Of a DNA stretch of 64,000 bases, positions 22,624 to 33,545 are shown piece by piece. A model generated the notes under the pieces. The model ran no database searches. It worked only from the letters and a program-made list of their open reading frames with translations, and was not told the origin of the DNA. Origin of the DNA: Kitagawia praeruptora. Its lineage: Eukaryota; Streptophyta; Magnoliopsida; Apiales; Apiaceae. The stretch covers positions 122,262,001 through 122,326,000 of the forward strand of contig CM075350.1 in NCBI GenBank assembly GCA_037693485.1. The letters are read 5' to 3'. Within the stretch, counting starts at the first letter, position 1, and every line of letters starts with the position of its first letter. The position numbers and the translations under genes are program-made.

Positions 22624-22628
22624 GTGCC

Positions 22629-25088
22629 CAATTGGTTTCGGTTTTTGTCCTAAGCAGAGGTTCATATAAACAACCAGTTGGATTCACCTTATGCCCTTAC
22701 AAGGATTTGTATAGAGCCCAGAAAGATTCACCTAGAAAAGCCCTGTCAGCTACATGCACTCGATAGCCAGGAAAGACTTGCAAGCACGAAAGATCCACAT
22801 CGAAAAGCCCTATGAATCGTAGGCACGCATTCAAAAGTCCCATAAGCATGTGGGCACCTAGTTAAGGGTTTTGGAAATCTGAGCATGGGTAACCTAACCT
22901 AGAGTTCGCTTGTATTTGAAAAGCCTTCAAAGGGATTCACCTTGTGCCCTTACGGGTTCACTTGGTGCCCCTAGCATTTGAAGGGATTCACCTAGTGCCC
23001 TTACGGATTCACTTGGTGCCCCTAGAATTTGAAATGATTCATCATGTGCCCTATAGATTCTCTCTGTGCCCTTTTCAGGATTCACTTAGAGCCTATAAGG
23101 ATTCACTTGATGCCACAAAGGAATTCACTTAGTGCCCAACCAGATTCTCTTCGTGCTCTTGCCATGATTCACCTAGAGCCCGGATGGATTCACTTTGTGC
23201 TCCCTAAAGCCAAAAGGATTCATTTGATGCCTAGTCGAATTCTTTAAGTGCCCTTCTCAGGATTCACTTAAAGCTCAACTGGATTCGTCTTATGCCCTGT
23301 CAAGGATTCACTTAGCGCCCAATTGAATTCTCTTAGTGCCCTTCCCAGGATTCACCTAGAGCTCAATTGGATTCGCCTTGTGCCCTCATCAAAGTGATAT
23401 ATAGATGAATACTCCCACTTATAAAGCTTGTATATGATCGAAACAGTTTATAGCTACAGCTTCCAAGTTCAGTGATATTCAGCCGAAACAAGCAGTTTTC
23501 AGTCAACCACTTCAACAAGCTATAGGAGGTTCACGCATCATGACGGCTCGGGGGGTAGCTCAATTCCTCTATGTAAGCTTGCACTGAGAAGAGCTTCCAT
23601 CTTCCAGTTTCAGTAACGGAACCTCAATCCGAACCGGCACAATGAAACACAGATAAGTTTTACTTTCATGCCTTTATATCCTTAACTATCATGCACATTT
23701 TATGTCAACGAGATCTTATATTCTGTCATGCTTAGATGCATAAAGCTTTTAACGCGCATATTGCATGATCTTTAGAAATAAAATTTATGTGAGCTTATAC
23801 TTAGGATGTTATCATGCCTTATAGGTTTATAGATTACGTAACATATATGCTTAATTTATGATCTCGAACGTGTTAGTTGAATCAATCAAGTAGATAATTG
23901 ATATGCCACTTGAGAAGGTAGCAACATATATAACGTAAATAATCATTCATACTTGCATACATGCATCACTTGTATGTGAGCTCTTCAGCTCGTATTACTA
24001 ACCTATTTTTTCTAGTTTTCTTGGTGTTGTACCCAAAATCACCATGGGCTAGATTTAAGACCTATTAAGTCGTAGGTTCCAATCAACAAGTATTGTATGA
24101 GCGAGGAGATAGATCTAGTACGAGATATGAAGACCTAACGTGGAGAAATGAGCATTAGTTGAGAAGACAGTCAAGAGATTATGAGTATCAAGACGTTCCT
24201 GATGAACCAGTAGCTGAGCAGATTACGAATGAACCAGTTTCCTCCTCGCAGAAGAGCCCGAATTAGCCTAGCAACAGCAATGAGAACAACAAGAAGTACA
24301 TGGGAACTACAGAAACGCTCCTGAGACTAACAAATTTGTTATTTGTGCAGGTACAGTTTCCTGTAGAGAGGTTCCTGAGAACCAGGTTCCGAGATAGAGG
24401 TTCGTGAGAACCAGGTTTCTGAGCATAGACATCAGAGATATCAAGAAGCAAGCTAGAGAGACGCAGAATCATCATTGGAAAGTACTCCTAGGACGCAGCT
24501 GATCCTAGAGTACCTCTGATAGACAGACATTAGATAGTCAAATGAAAAGAAGCTTATCAGATGAAGTAGCCTCTCGAGCAATCAAGTTATGATTTTCCAG
24601 GTTAACCTCGTGCCCTTTTTAAGGATTCATCCAGTGCCCTATTGGATTCGTTTTGTGCCCTCAGCATAGGTTCACATAACGCCCAATTAGGTTCACTTTA
24701 TGCCCTTATTTGGATTCACTTGGTTCCCTTGACAATCTTACGATTCACCTTGTCCCTTTTAAGGATTCATTTAGTGCCCTATTGGATTCGTTTTGTGCCC
24801 TCAGCATAGGTTCACATAATGCCCAATTAGGTTCACTTTATGCCCTTATTTGGATTCACGTGGTTTCCTTGACATTCTTAAGGTTCACTTAGTGCCCAAT
24901 TAGATTCGCTTTGTGCCCTTGTCAAAGGATTCACTCAGCGCCTAATTGGATTCACTTTGTGCCCTTGTCACGATTCAAACAAGAAGACAAAGACCCGCAT
25001 GGTTCACTCAGAAGAAACATGGGAGCACTGAAGGGATTGGATCTTAAAATATCAAGCTATTTAGGTTCCTCTCGCATCCTATGACTTC
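22629..25088 (+). repeat. Spacer of element A, part 2: degenerate tandem repeats
   Basis: Dominated by loosely repeated units of roughly 28-35 bp built from 'GGATTCACTTAGTGCCC' variants (about 22622-23400 and 24600-24980). A 140-150-bp higher-order duplication lies at about 24604-24890 (copies share GATTCGTTTTGTGCCC, TCAGCATAGGTTCACATAA). Non-coding; short frames here differ in reading frame from unit to unit. Confidence 0.75.
24027..24600 (+). repeat. Degraded Tat-family LTR fragment in the spacer
   Basis: It begins TGTTGTACCCAAAATCACC ATGGGCTAGATTTA, close to the LTR starts of A and B. It continues with words matching B's LTR (CAGAAGAG, TAGCAACAGC, TTTGTTATTTGTGCAGGTAC). It lacks the 3' part of an LTR. 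It is older and more B-like than the flanking A sequence. Confidence 0.7.
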
Positions 25089-25106
25089 GAGGAACCGGGG
25101 GGTACT
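25089..25106 (+). promoter_or_regulatory. Polypurine tract of element A
   Basis: GAGGAACCGGGGGGTACT immediately before the 3' LTR's TGTTGTG; this is the plus-strand primer position. Similar GGGGGGTA motifs occur several more times inside A and B. Confidence 0.8.
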
Positions 25107-25618
25107 TGTTGTGCCCAAAATCTCCATGGGTTAGATTTAGGCCCATTGGGCTTAAGGATCCAATCCGTATGATTAATATGGGTTATGATTGAGGTCCCTT
25201 AAGTTAAATGGGGCTAAATAGCACGTGAAATGGATCTAGACAGGTTCAGGTTCCCAAAAGACAGCTTCCTGTAGACAGCTTCCCGAGAAACAGGTTCCTG
25301 CAGACAGGTTCCTGAGAGACAGCTTCCTCACTAGTACAAACTGGACCTATTGCGTCGCCACCTATAGCGTCGGTTATTGACCTATTGCGTCGCACTTTTA
25401 CCTATTGCGTCGGTTGTTTGCATTAACCGACGCTATAGGCCTATTGCCAGAAGCTTTAGCGTCGGTTGTTTGCATCTACCGACGCTATAGGTAGAGCCTA
25501 TAGCGTCGCCCTTTTGAGGGGCGACGCTATAAGTATACCTATAGCGTCGCCCTTAAAATGCCGACGCTATAGGATACACTTATAGCGTCGCCCCCTAAAA
25601 TGCCGACGCTATAGGTAT

Positions 25619-26212
25619 TTTCCATTTTTTTATTTTTTACCCATTTTTAACTAGTTTGTAAAATAAATCAAAAAAATAAATAAAAATAGGAAAAATGACA
25701 ATTTTTGAAAATAAATTCATACACACCAAAGTAGTCATACTCTTGTGATGAATTTTAACATACTTTCACTAATTTTCCATTTTTTTTATTTTTCCACATT
25801 TTTAATTAACTAGTTTGTCAAATAAATCAAAAAATTAAATAAAAATAAAAAAATGACAATTTTTGAAAATAAATTCATACATACCAAAGTAGTCATACTC
25901 ACTATTTGTGTGATGAATGTTACCTTATTTTCACTAATTTTCCATTTTTTTATTTTTCCCCCATTTTAACTAGTTTGTAAAAGAAATCAAAAAATTAAAT
26001 AAAAATAAGAAAAATGACAATTTTTGAAAATAAATTCATACACACCAAAGTAGTCATACTCACTATTTGTGTGATGAATGTTACCTTATTTTCACTAATT
26101 TTCCATTTTTTTATTTTCCCCATTTTTAACTAGTTTGTAAAAGAAATCAAAAAATTAAATAAAAATAGGAAAAATGACGATTTTTGAAAATAAATTCATA
26201 CACATATCAATA
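25619..26212 (+). repeat. ~160-bp tandem array, four copies
   Basis: Units begin near 25619, 25777, 25940 and 26098. They share TTTTCCATTTTTTTATTTTT, TAACTAGTTTGTAAAA, GAAAATAAATTCATACACAC and AAAGTAGTCATACTC. It lies just inside the left subterminal region. Confidence 0.85.
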
Positions 26213-27194
26213 AAATATCTTATACTAAATATTAAATATCAATATATCATATCTTATACTAAATATTAATAATATAATATTGGGAAATTGGGATTTAATA
26301 TAACACATTAACACAACACACGGGTCAAGTCTAAAATTGGGAAATTGGGATTTAGGGTTACTGCGCCGCTCCGCCCCTCTCGTCTCTCATAGTCACTCGA
26401 CTCACTCTCGTCGCTCCACTCATCTCTCGTCTTCAACAAATCTGCTCAAGGTTAGATTGCTATCTTGATTCTTGAGTTTAAACCGTTGTTTCGTAATTTG
26501 ATTCATATTTTATATCTTCAATTCGAATCTTTGATACGAATCTTTGATTCGTTGATTGATATATAGTAATATAGTAATACGAATCTTGAGTTGAACTGCA
26601 CGCTTATATTTTTGTTATGTATATGCAGCCATGTCAACTTCTGATGGTTTAATCACATGATTACCTGCTAAAATGGAAGGTAATCACATGATTTTCTGAT
26701 GGTTTAATGTTGTAATGAAGCTTTACAACTTTAATGCTCATGTTTGCAACTTGTTAAAATTTCAGGTGAGGCGTCTACTGGATATGCAACTATATACAAA
26801 GATTTGGATGTGGAAGAATCATGTATTACACGCGAGGTAATTAAAATCATTCAATTTAGTATAGTCAGAGTGTTTTTCTTATGTTAATGCCTTTTGTTTT
26901 ACTGTTTTTCTTAGGCATGAAAATTCGGAGACAAGGACTGTTGTAAGGTTAGCTGTTATGCAAACTTTGTTTTTCAGGATTGTTAATGTTGTTCTGGTTT
27001 TGAAATAATTGAATTTGTATAGAAGGGCTATTGTCATGATCTTTGAATTTAGGACCTTTAAACTTTTGATATACTATTTAGATGCAGATAGCTGTAGGGA
27101 CTTTATCATTTATCAATGGTTTCTTTAATGGTCTTGGAGAAGAAATTGCAACATCTTACATTCTGATTGTTTAATCAGGCATTTCAGTGTGAAT

Positions 27195-27297
27195 ATATCA
27201 TGAGATGAAGGATTTCTGAAGGATGGTCAGGATCATGTGCTTGATATAGTATCGGTAGGTCACAGTATGCAGGTTTTCGTGAATGGTCAACCATCAG
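27195..27297 (+). pseudogene. Captured beta-galactosidase (GH35) exon fragment
   Basis: One plus-strand frame reads HVLDIVSVGHSMQVFVNG followed by QPSG, then a GT donor. Plant beta-galactosidases have a conserved 'L-x-V-x-S-x-G-H-x-x-x-V-F-V-N-G' segment late in the protein, which this matches. Only about 35 residues are present; catalytic domains are absent. It is a transduplicated exon inside the CACTA element, not a functional enzyme. Confidence 0.6.
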
Positions 27298-27538
27298 GTA
27301 AAAAAAATTATGTTTTCTTTGTTACGTTTTCAGAAATTAAGTAGTCCAACAGATGAAAAGGTGGTATCCCCACTCTAAAAAGGGCAATACTGCATATGGA
27401 AGTTTAGAAAATCCAAAAGCATTTTCAGGGAATGTAAAGTTGAAAGTCATATATAAACTTTTGATTCATAGTTAGCAGTTCTTCATTTTTGTTTGGTGGT
27501 GCTAGTTTTGTGATATAAACTTTTAACATTTTCAACAG

Positions 27539-27750
27539 GAAAAAGATCCAAATATCAAGTATTTCCTTATTGATCCTCCTGGTTCCGGACTGTTTAACAA
27601 GGTAACAAGGGGAGTAATGTACACAAGCGAGGAGGCTGAAGGACGGAGACTGAAGAACCCATTTGACACCATAACTGAAGGAATTGGGATCAATAGATTA
27701 ACCGAGAATTTCAAAATGGCAGAACTTGATGGGGCAGTTGAAATGTCCAG
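27539..27750 (+). pseudogene. Captured cysteine synthase-like exon(s)
   Basis: The 71-codon frame follows an AG acceptor (TTTCAACAG) and ends at AG before GTTAGT. It reads EKDPNIKYFLIDPPGSGLFN, then GVMYTSEEAEGRRLKNPFDT and TEGIGINRLTENFKMAELDG. This is characteristic of the PLP-dependent cysteine synthase family branch with 'DPPGSGLFN' and 'TITEGIGINRLT'. The PLP lysine region is not included. A short internal deletion seems to join ELDG directly to AVEMSR, where the family has a few more residues (from memory of the family). It is a fragment, probably not producing enzyme. Confidence 0.72.
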
Positions 27751-28811
27751 GTTAGTGCTTGGTCTTTACATATCCTCTATTTATAGAAAATTATAGATAC
27801 TTCCAACCTTATTGGTAACTTCAAAACTATCATTTATGGTATTATGTCCAGTGACCACTTTGTTTATCATTTCTTTCAAGTGCCAAGTATGTCAATCTCT
27901 TGCCATCACTAATGAAACTAGAATGACTTATTAATTGTTGATTTTTTAGGTAATGTTATAATTACTTCCTCAAACACTCTTTGCTGATTATTATTACAAA
28001 CCTAACACTACTACAAATTTAAACTTAGAAAACGCCACTTACATAGCGTTTTTAACATGCGCCACTTGCATGTGTTGCAAGATGATTATTTTAGCAATTC
28101 CATAATTTTATTTTAGAGCAGTACAAACAAAGATAAATCAACAATATTTGTTGTTAATTGTTTAACTAGGTCCCCTCTCCGATTCATTTGAAACCAGGAT
28201 CATTCATTCATTGATCTAAGGATTGAAGGATGAAAAGCAATGTACATGCTTTCTAGTCGAGGATTTGGTAAGCCCTCTGTTCTAATAGTCATGCTGTTTC
28301 TATTTTAATCATCACGGTTTAGTTTTTGTTCAAGTTGATAAGTGAACAGAATATAATATGTTGGCAAATGGCATTTTTATTCCAGACCCTCAAGTGTCAT
28401 AAAATAGTTTAATTCTGTGTATGGAATATGAATGTTATAGGGCATGAATCCTTATACTCTGTACACGCTTGTTGGCTTAGTTTAACTTGTTAAAAAATGC
28501 TTAATACCAGGTAGAGTCCTCATCATTAGCCCAATTGGTTTAACAACTTCCCAACTACTGAACAATAATATCATTAGTTAAAAGTCATCATCATACCACA
28601 ATCTCACTTTAGATATAATATGAAACATAATTAACAAATTACATGGTAGTTTTGACAATCTTATTACCCTTGACTTTTAATATTTGGCTTCTAATATAAG
28701 ACCAGCTAAGCCATTAAGCTAAGGCATCTTCTCCTACCATTAAACACTGAATGTTTAGACACTTCAAGACAGCTTGAAAGGTACTCCTAGTACCCAAATA
28801 TTGTAAAGCAA

Positions 28812-29186
28812 ATGAATGGAAGAAGTACTGTTTTGATTTTATTCTTCTGGGCTCTCCTCACAGTGATCACTCCAACACTTATTCGCATGTCTGCCTCGGC
28901 TAAACTCTTGGATATAAATGGTACACTATCTTTTATTTTATTTCTTCGTCAAATTAAATGGTACATTATTGCACAGAAGATGATACATTAGTCAATTCTG
29001 TATTTCTCTGTAATTGTAGATGTTTCTAATACGAAACAATTCAAATGCTTTACAGGTGCTGAAGCAAGTAGGATGAAGAGCAGGTTGTTACCCAGAAGGG
29101 CACTCATAACTACAAGATTTATCGATCTACCAGCACCAGCACCAACACCAACACCAGCGCCTGACATGATACTTGCATTTGGATAA
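28812..29186 (+). CDS. Possible captured small secreted peptide gene, two exons
   Basis: Exon 28812-28920 and exon 29056-29186 join across a GT..AG intron (phase 1) to give 79 residues. The N terminus is MNGRSTVLILFFWALLTVIT, a good signal-peptide-like hydrophobic segment. Then follow a basic stretch (SRMKSRLLPRR) and a Pro/Ala-rich tail (PAPAPTPTPAPDMI) before the stop. This is the architecture of small secreted peptides or precursors. I do not recognise the family. It lies within the CACTA element, so it may be a captured gene or fragment that survived intact. Expression is unknown. Confidence 0.5.
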
Positions 29187-30464
29187 GGTGCATGGTTGCG
29201 CCGAAGGGCCATGTTGGTGTTGTCCACAATAAATGCATCTTTTTTCATTAATCATTAGTCAAGGCCTTTTATTGAGGTTGATCTGCATAAGTTGATGTTG
29301 TATATTATGGGTTAAATGGTGTATAGACTAGTTTGATTGGTTGGATTATATTTTGGTTGTATTGAATGATTTGTTTTGTAATGGGATTAAAATTGTGTTA
29401 CTTGTTTGGTGCTCTAGCTTGGATCATATTTTGTAATGGTGAAATTCCAATTTTGAAATTAATTTTTTTTAAAAAAATATTGACCTATAGCGTCGGTCAT
29501 TTGAAAGGACGACGCTATAGACTTTTTTTTTAAAAAAAAAAATTAACCTATAGCGTCGGTCATTTGAAAGGGCGACGCTATAAGCTATACCTATAGCGTC
29601 GGTCATTTCAAATGACCGACGCTATAGGTTAATTAAGGCGACGCTATAGGTATAGACCTATTGCGACCCCTACATGTACTACGCCATTTAACCGACGCAA
29701 TAGGTCAATTTGACCGTTGCAATAGGTCCAGTTTGTACTAGTGCCTGTACGAGAACAGATTTATTCCAGCAGAATTCTAGTATGATTAAGCCTCCTATTC
29801 TTTAGGAGCAAGTCATGAACATCAACTCCTTATTGGAATGTATTCCTTGGGCGCAGATGATCCTTGAATACATCTAATAGGACGAGAACTTGTAAATATA
29901 CTCCTAGTCGGACTAGAACTTGAGTTCTATTCGACTTAGGTCGCCTATTCGTGGTTGAAATCTGGAGAAAAGGAGTTCCCCACGAATTAGGAACCTAGTT
30001 TATTGCCGCCTAACCAGACTTCTAGTCTAAAAAGAACTACGTGAACTTGATCCCTATATAAGCAAGGGTACGTAGGCACCTTGAGGACACGGTTACAAGC
30101 CTTGCGAGACACCTATGAGATTCTTGCTAACACGGTTACAAGCCTTGCGAGACACCTATGAGATTCTTGCTAACACGGTTACAAGCCTTGCGAGACACCT
30201 ATGAGATTCTTGCTAACACGGCTACAAGCCTCGCAATACACCTACGAGATTCTTGAGAACACACGACACAAGCCTCAAGGGAACTCGCGAGATTCTTGTA
30301 AACGCTCTCGAGCTCAGTTCAACCCCTACAAAAAAACCTCCATTCTCCATAGATTAGTTGATCGTTAGCCTTTACAACTCACCATAAACCTCTCAAAAGT
30401 TGTTACGAAATCCACTCATCAACAATGTCCAATATTTAATATGATTTTTCTAACTAATATAATA

Positions 30465-30939
30465 CTAGCTTATAATTCGTGCGATGCACGAGTTTCTTTT
30501 GATATGTTATAAATTTCATTTATGCTATAATTACGTTTTTATATAATCATTATTTTTAAAAATTATTTTCATATTAATTTAATATAAATTTAATTAATGA
30601 TATGCAAGATTTAAAATTTATATTATAAAATTTAATTTAAATATGTCGTTGATGGGATTCGAACTTTGAATCTTTTGTAAAATAATTTAATCATAAAATA
30701 TACCTTATAATTACATCTAAAATTCTTATTAATTACTAAAAATCTTACAGTAATATGGTGTAAGATTTTTGGGTAAACATTAATGATTGTAAATTATGTT
30801 TTAAAATAAAAGAAACATTGATGATTGGAAGATATGATATAATTGATGTTTTTAGATTTTTATAAAAGGTAATATCGACTAAAAGTAAACATGAAAAAGG
30901 TAAACTTTCAATATTTCAAATTTAATATATTAGTATAGA
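30465..30939 (-). mobile_element. Short non-autonomous Helitron (minus strand)
   Basis: On the minus strand it starts TCTATACTAATATATTAAAT after an A and ends with CTCGTGCATCGCACGAATTA, TAAGCTAG before T. It is similar to 12740-14070, including TTTTTAGATTTTTATAAAAG and AAAAGTAAACATGAAAAAGG. 475 bp, non-coding. Confidence 0.8.
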
Positions 30940-31313
30940 TTAAAATAATTTATTATTAAATTAAGTAAAAAAATCTTCATTAATATTTTTTATTTAATGA
31001 ATATACTTAAATTCAAGTTTTAAAATTCAAAATTATGATTAATATAAAAATTTATTTCTATATTCATAAAATTTATATGAAGTTGAGGGGATAAAATCAA
31101 AATATTATAATATTTTAACATTAAAAATATAATTTTTTAATTTTTTCAATGTATTTTAATGCTAATTTCATAATCATATGAAATTTTGAGGTGGCCACAC
31201 TTCCCACCGTCAGTGGCGATACCTTTGTGATTTAATTAGATGATTTTTTTGTCTCTTTCATAGCAAAATTGTGTTTTATTTTCTGGTTTGTCTATGTCTC
31301 AGACATAAATAAT

Positions 31314-32140
31314 ATATTTTCATACAACAATTTTTAATTGTTTTTATTTTGAATTAAAATTTATATGATTTATATTAATACAAACCAAAATTCTCGAAAA
31401 AATAATATGTAGAACTATGTTAACTTAGGGTAGGAAAATGACTAAAAACGGAAATTTTACGAAAACTTGTTTATGAAGACATGTTAGGGACTAAAAAACA
31501 TGTTCTACATATTTTCTTAATTTTTTAATTCCATAATAAAATAGGGAATTGATAAATAAGCTCCATGGATTGATTTTTAAACTCTAATTGATATGTAAAA
31601 GACATAACTACCCTTGATAAAGACAAAATCAATTAAATTCATTATTTAAAAATCATGGGTAGTAATGTAATTAAAATATCTAAAAAATAAAGTTGGAGCT
31701 TAAATAGTAAAAACAGGAGCTTATTTATCAATTCCCTTAAAATATTTACGTCCCAATGTAAGCCAAAATTTTGAAAATTTTAATATGGAACAATCTGTAA
31801 GCTAGAAAAAAAAATTAGGTCCATAAAATTTCGGATGATAAAATAACATAGTTCCATTTTAAAAAAAATAAAATTTTTTGGCTTGTATTAGAATGTAAAA
31901 GTTTTAATATGGAAAAAAAATTTAAAAAAATATATGTAGAAAAATATTTTTTAGCCCTCAACATGCCTTCACAAACAAGTTTTCAAAAAATTTGTGTTTT
32001 TTAGTCATTTTCCGACAGTAAATTTAACATAGTTCTGCATATTATTATTTTTGAGATTTTTTGTACCAAAGTAACGCATATAAAATTTAATACAAAACAA
32101 AAAATTTAAAAAATTATTATGTGAAAATATATTATTTATG
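31314..32140. mobile_element. DNA element with ~210-bp terminal inverted repeats
   Basis: Left arm (31314-31520) and inverted right arm (31925-32140) share CATAAATAATATATTTTCA, AGAACTATGTTAA, GGAAAATGACTAAAAA, GAAAACTTGTTT and GACATGTTAGGG-like blocks in the same order. Long arms and no coding suggest a Mutator-like non-autonomous element. A smaller MITE lies inside at 31544-31736. It is immediately followed by retrotransposon sequence. Confidence 0.75.
31544..31736. mobile_element. 193-bp MITE nested in the long-TIR element
   Basis: Perfect 20-bp or longer inverted ends beginning GGGAATTGATAAATAAGCTC, ending in the matching inverse. The family is not assigned because no clear target duplication is visible. 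Confidence 0.75.
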
Positions 32141-32291
32141 AAACCATATTGGTTTTGATGATGACACAATGCAGCAAGCTGATTGCTTGTTACTAAATAT
32201 ATATTTGCCTACTATCAAACTTTATTTTACAGGATGCTTTGATTGAGGGGGGGTTTTATCTCAATTTTGTAATCATCAAAAAGGGGAAGAT
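32141..32291 (+). other. 3' internal end and polypurine tract of a copia element
   Basis: TTTGTAATCATCAAAAAGG, GGAAGAT just before the LTR start resembles the 3' end of SIRE-like copia retrotransposons. An LTR-start-like segment (TTGGTTTTGATGATGACA) also appears at about 32150. Confidence 0.6.
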
Positions 32292-33545
32292 TGAAAGCAT
32301 CTTAGTTTTGATGATAACATAGGTAACAAGCTGGTCTAGTGTATGTTTCAAATTCCATTTCGCATGTCATATAAGTTATGCTATATACAAAGATGTTAGC
32401 AAGCTGGATATATGCATTGGACTAACATTGTTTTGTAGGTTAAGTATTCATTCTGTTTCTAAGCAAAACATGGTATAACAGCTAGCTGGCAAGAAAGTTT
32501 TTATACTACTGCAGCAAGCTGGCAGACTCTGCCTAGAAGCTGTTACAAGTCAAGTGCAAGTCCGAATTTCATGGAGATTATTTAGGACTTGATTTGTAAG
32601 GACTCTAATATTTATATAAACGTATAATACAATATTAGAGCTCTAGTTCTATAAAAGACTTGTTCAAAATTGTTTTCCTACTATTTAGGAGGAGTTGTTT
32701 TTCTAACTCTTTTTTTTAACAAACTCCTTTTAAATTTGCTTTTGAACTATATACTAAAGGATTTTGTTTTAAACGTTTTATCCCCCAAATCTTTAGTATG
32801 TGAACGTTGTGTAAACATTTGACTCTCAAATTATACAACAAGCTTGAACTTGAGAATAGGGATTCAAGACCGTTGCAAGTTGTTTTGTAATTTGAATGTT
32901 AGTTGTTTATCTTATATATACTTGTGTGTGTGTGTGTGTGTATTTTATGTGGGTTGGACGAATATACACAAAAACACAAGAAAGCAACTCAGTGCTTACA
33001 TTAAAATCCTTTCAACTTGAGCTCTAGTATTTACATACGTTTATATCTATATTTTGAGTTCATAGTTTGAGTTGTATTGATTTATATTGATTGTATTATT
33101 CAACGTGTAAGTTGGTAGTTGCTGGATTGGCAAGTTTGGACACAAGGGTTCAGGGAACTAGAGGCTAGAGAAGTCTATACTTGGGAAGTATAGGACTTAG
33201 AGGGCATTAACTTCAAGAAACAGGGGTTGTCAGCAAGCTGCAATCAGTGACTGGGAGAATCAGGGAGATATATTATTGTATCGTGTAATTGTAATTCATT
33301 GTGATCAATAATATATTCCTTTACCGATTTGGTAGAGGACCAGGACGTAGACCGGTAGAAGATAGGGGTTGAACCTGGCTAAAATTGTTGTGTGTTATTT
33401 ACTTACTGCACTTTATTTTTACTGCACTGCATATATTAGCTAGCTGCCTGTTTGTTAATTCGCTGCATCCAGTTAGCTGCGAGAATACTTTTTTAGGCAT
33501 ATTTTAAATTATAAATTGTTAGCCATAACACCTATTCACCCCTCC

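Larger units (their letters stand above)
25329..29743 (+). mobile_element. Non-autonomous CACTA element carrying host gene pieces
   Basis: Ends CACTAGTACAAACTGG ... CCAGTTTGTACTAGTG are perfect CACTA termini, with a 3-bp duplication CCT on both sides. Subterminal arrays of CTATAGCGTCGG-type motifs in both orientations fill about 25340-25615 and 29480-29730. No transposase is present. The interior contains a 160-bp tandem array, a leader-like GC-richer start (about 26360-26460), an exon-like piece of unknown origin near 26766-26836, and gene fragments from at least two host genes, all reading on the plus strand. This is gene capture (transduplication) as described for plant CACTA elements. Confidence 0.93.
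17765..30424 (+). mobile_element. Element A: gag-only Tat-lineage Ty3/gypsy retrotransposon
   Basis: Bounded by 900-bp LTRs (TGTTGTGCCC...ATCAACA) and a perfect 5-bp duplication ATGTC (17760-17764 and 30425-30429). Layout: 5' LTR, PBS, gag, long repeat-rich spacer with a solo LTR inside it, polypurine tract, 3' LTR split by a CACTA element. The two LTRs, after removing the CACTA, are exactly equal in length and I found a single mismatch, so the insertion is recent. No protease, RT, RNase H or integrase exists anywhere inside. Its gag, PBS and LTR ends resemble element B at 42117, a plausible source of the missing enzymes. Confidence 0.92.
25107..30424 (+). repeat. 3' LTR of element A, interrupted
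   Basis: LTR pieces 25107-25328 and 29747-30424 sum to 900 bp, the exact length of the 5' LTR; the three bases between (29744-29746) are the duplicated CCT. The intervening 25329-29743 is a CACTA element. The tail carries the same 43-bp array (from 30088) as the 5' LTR. Confidence 0.95.
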
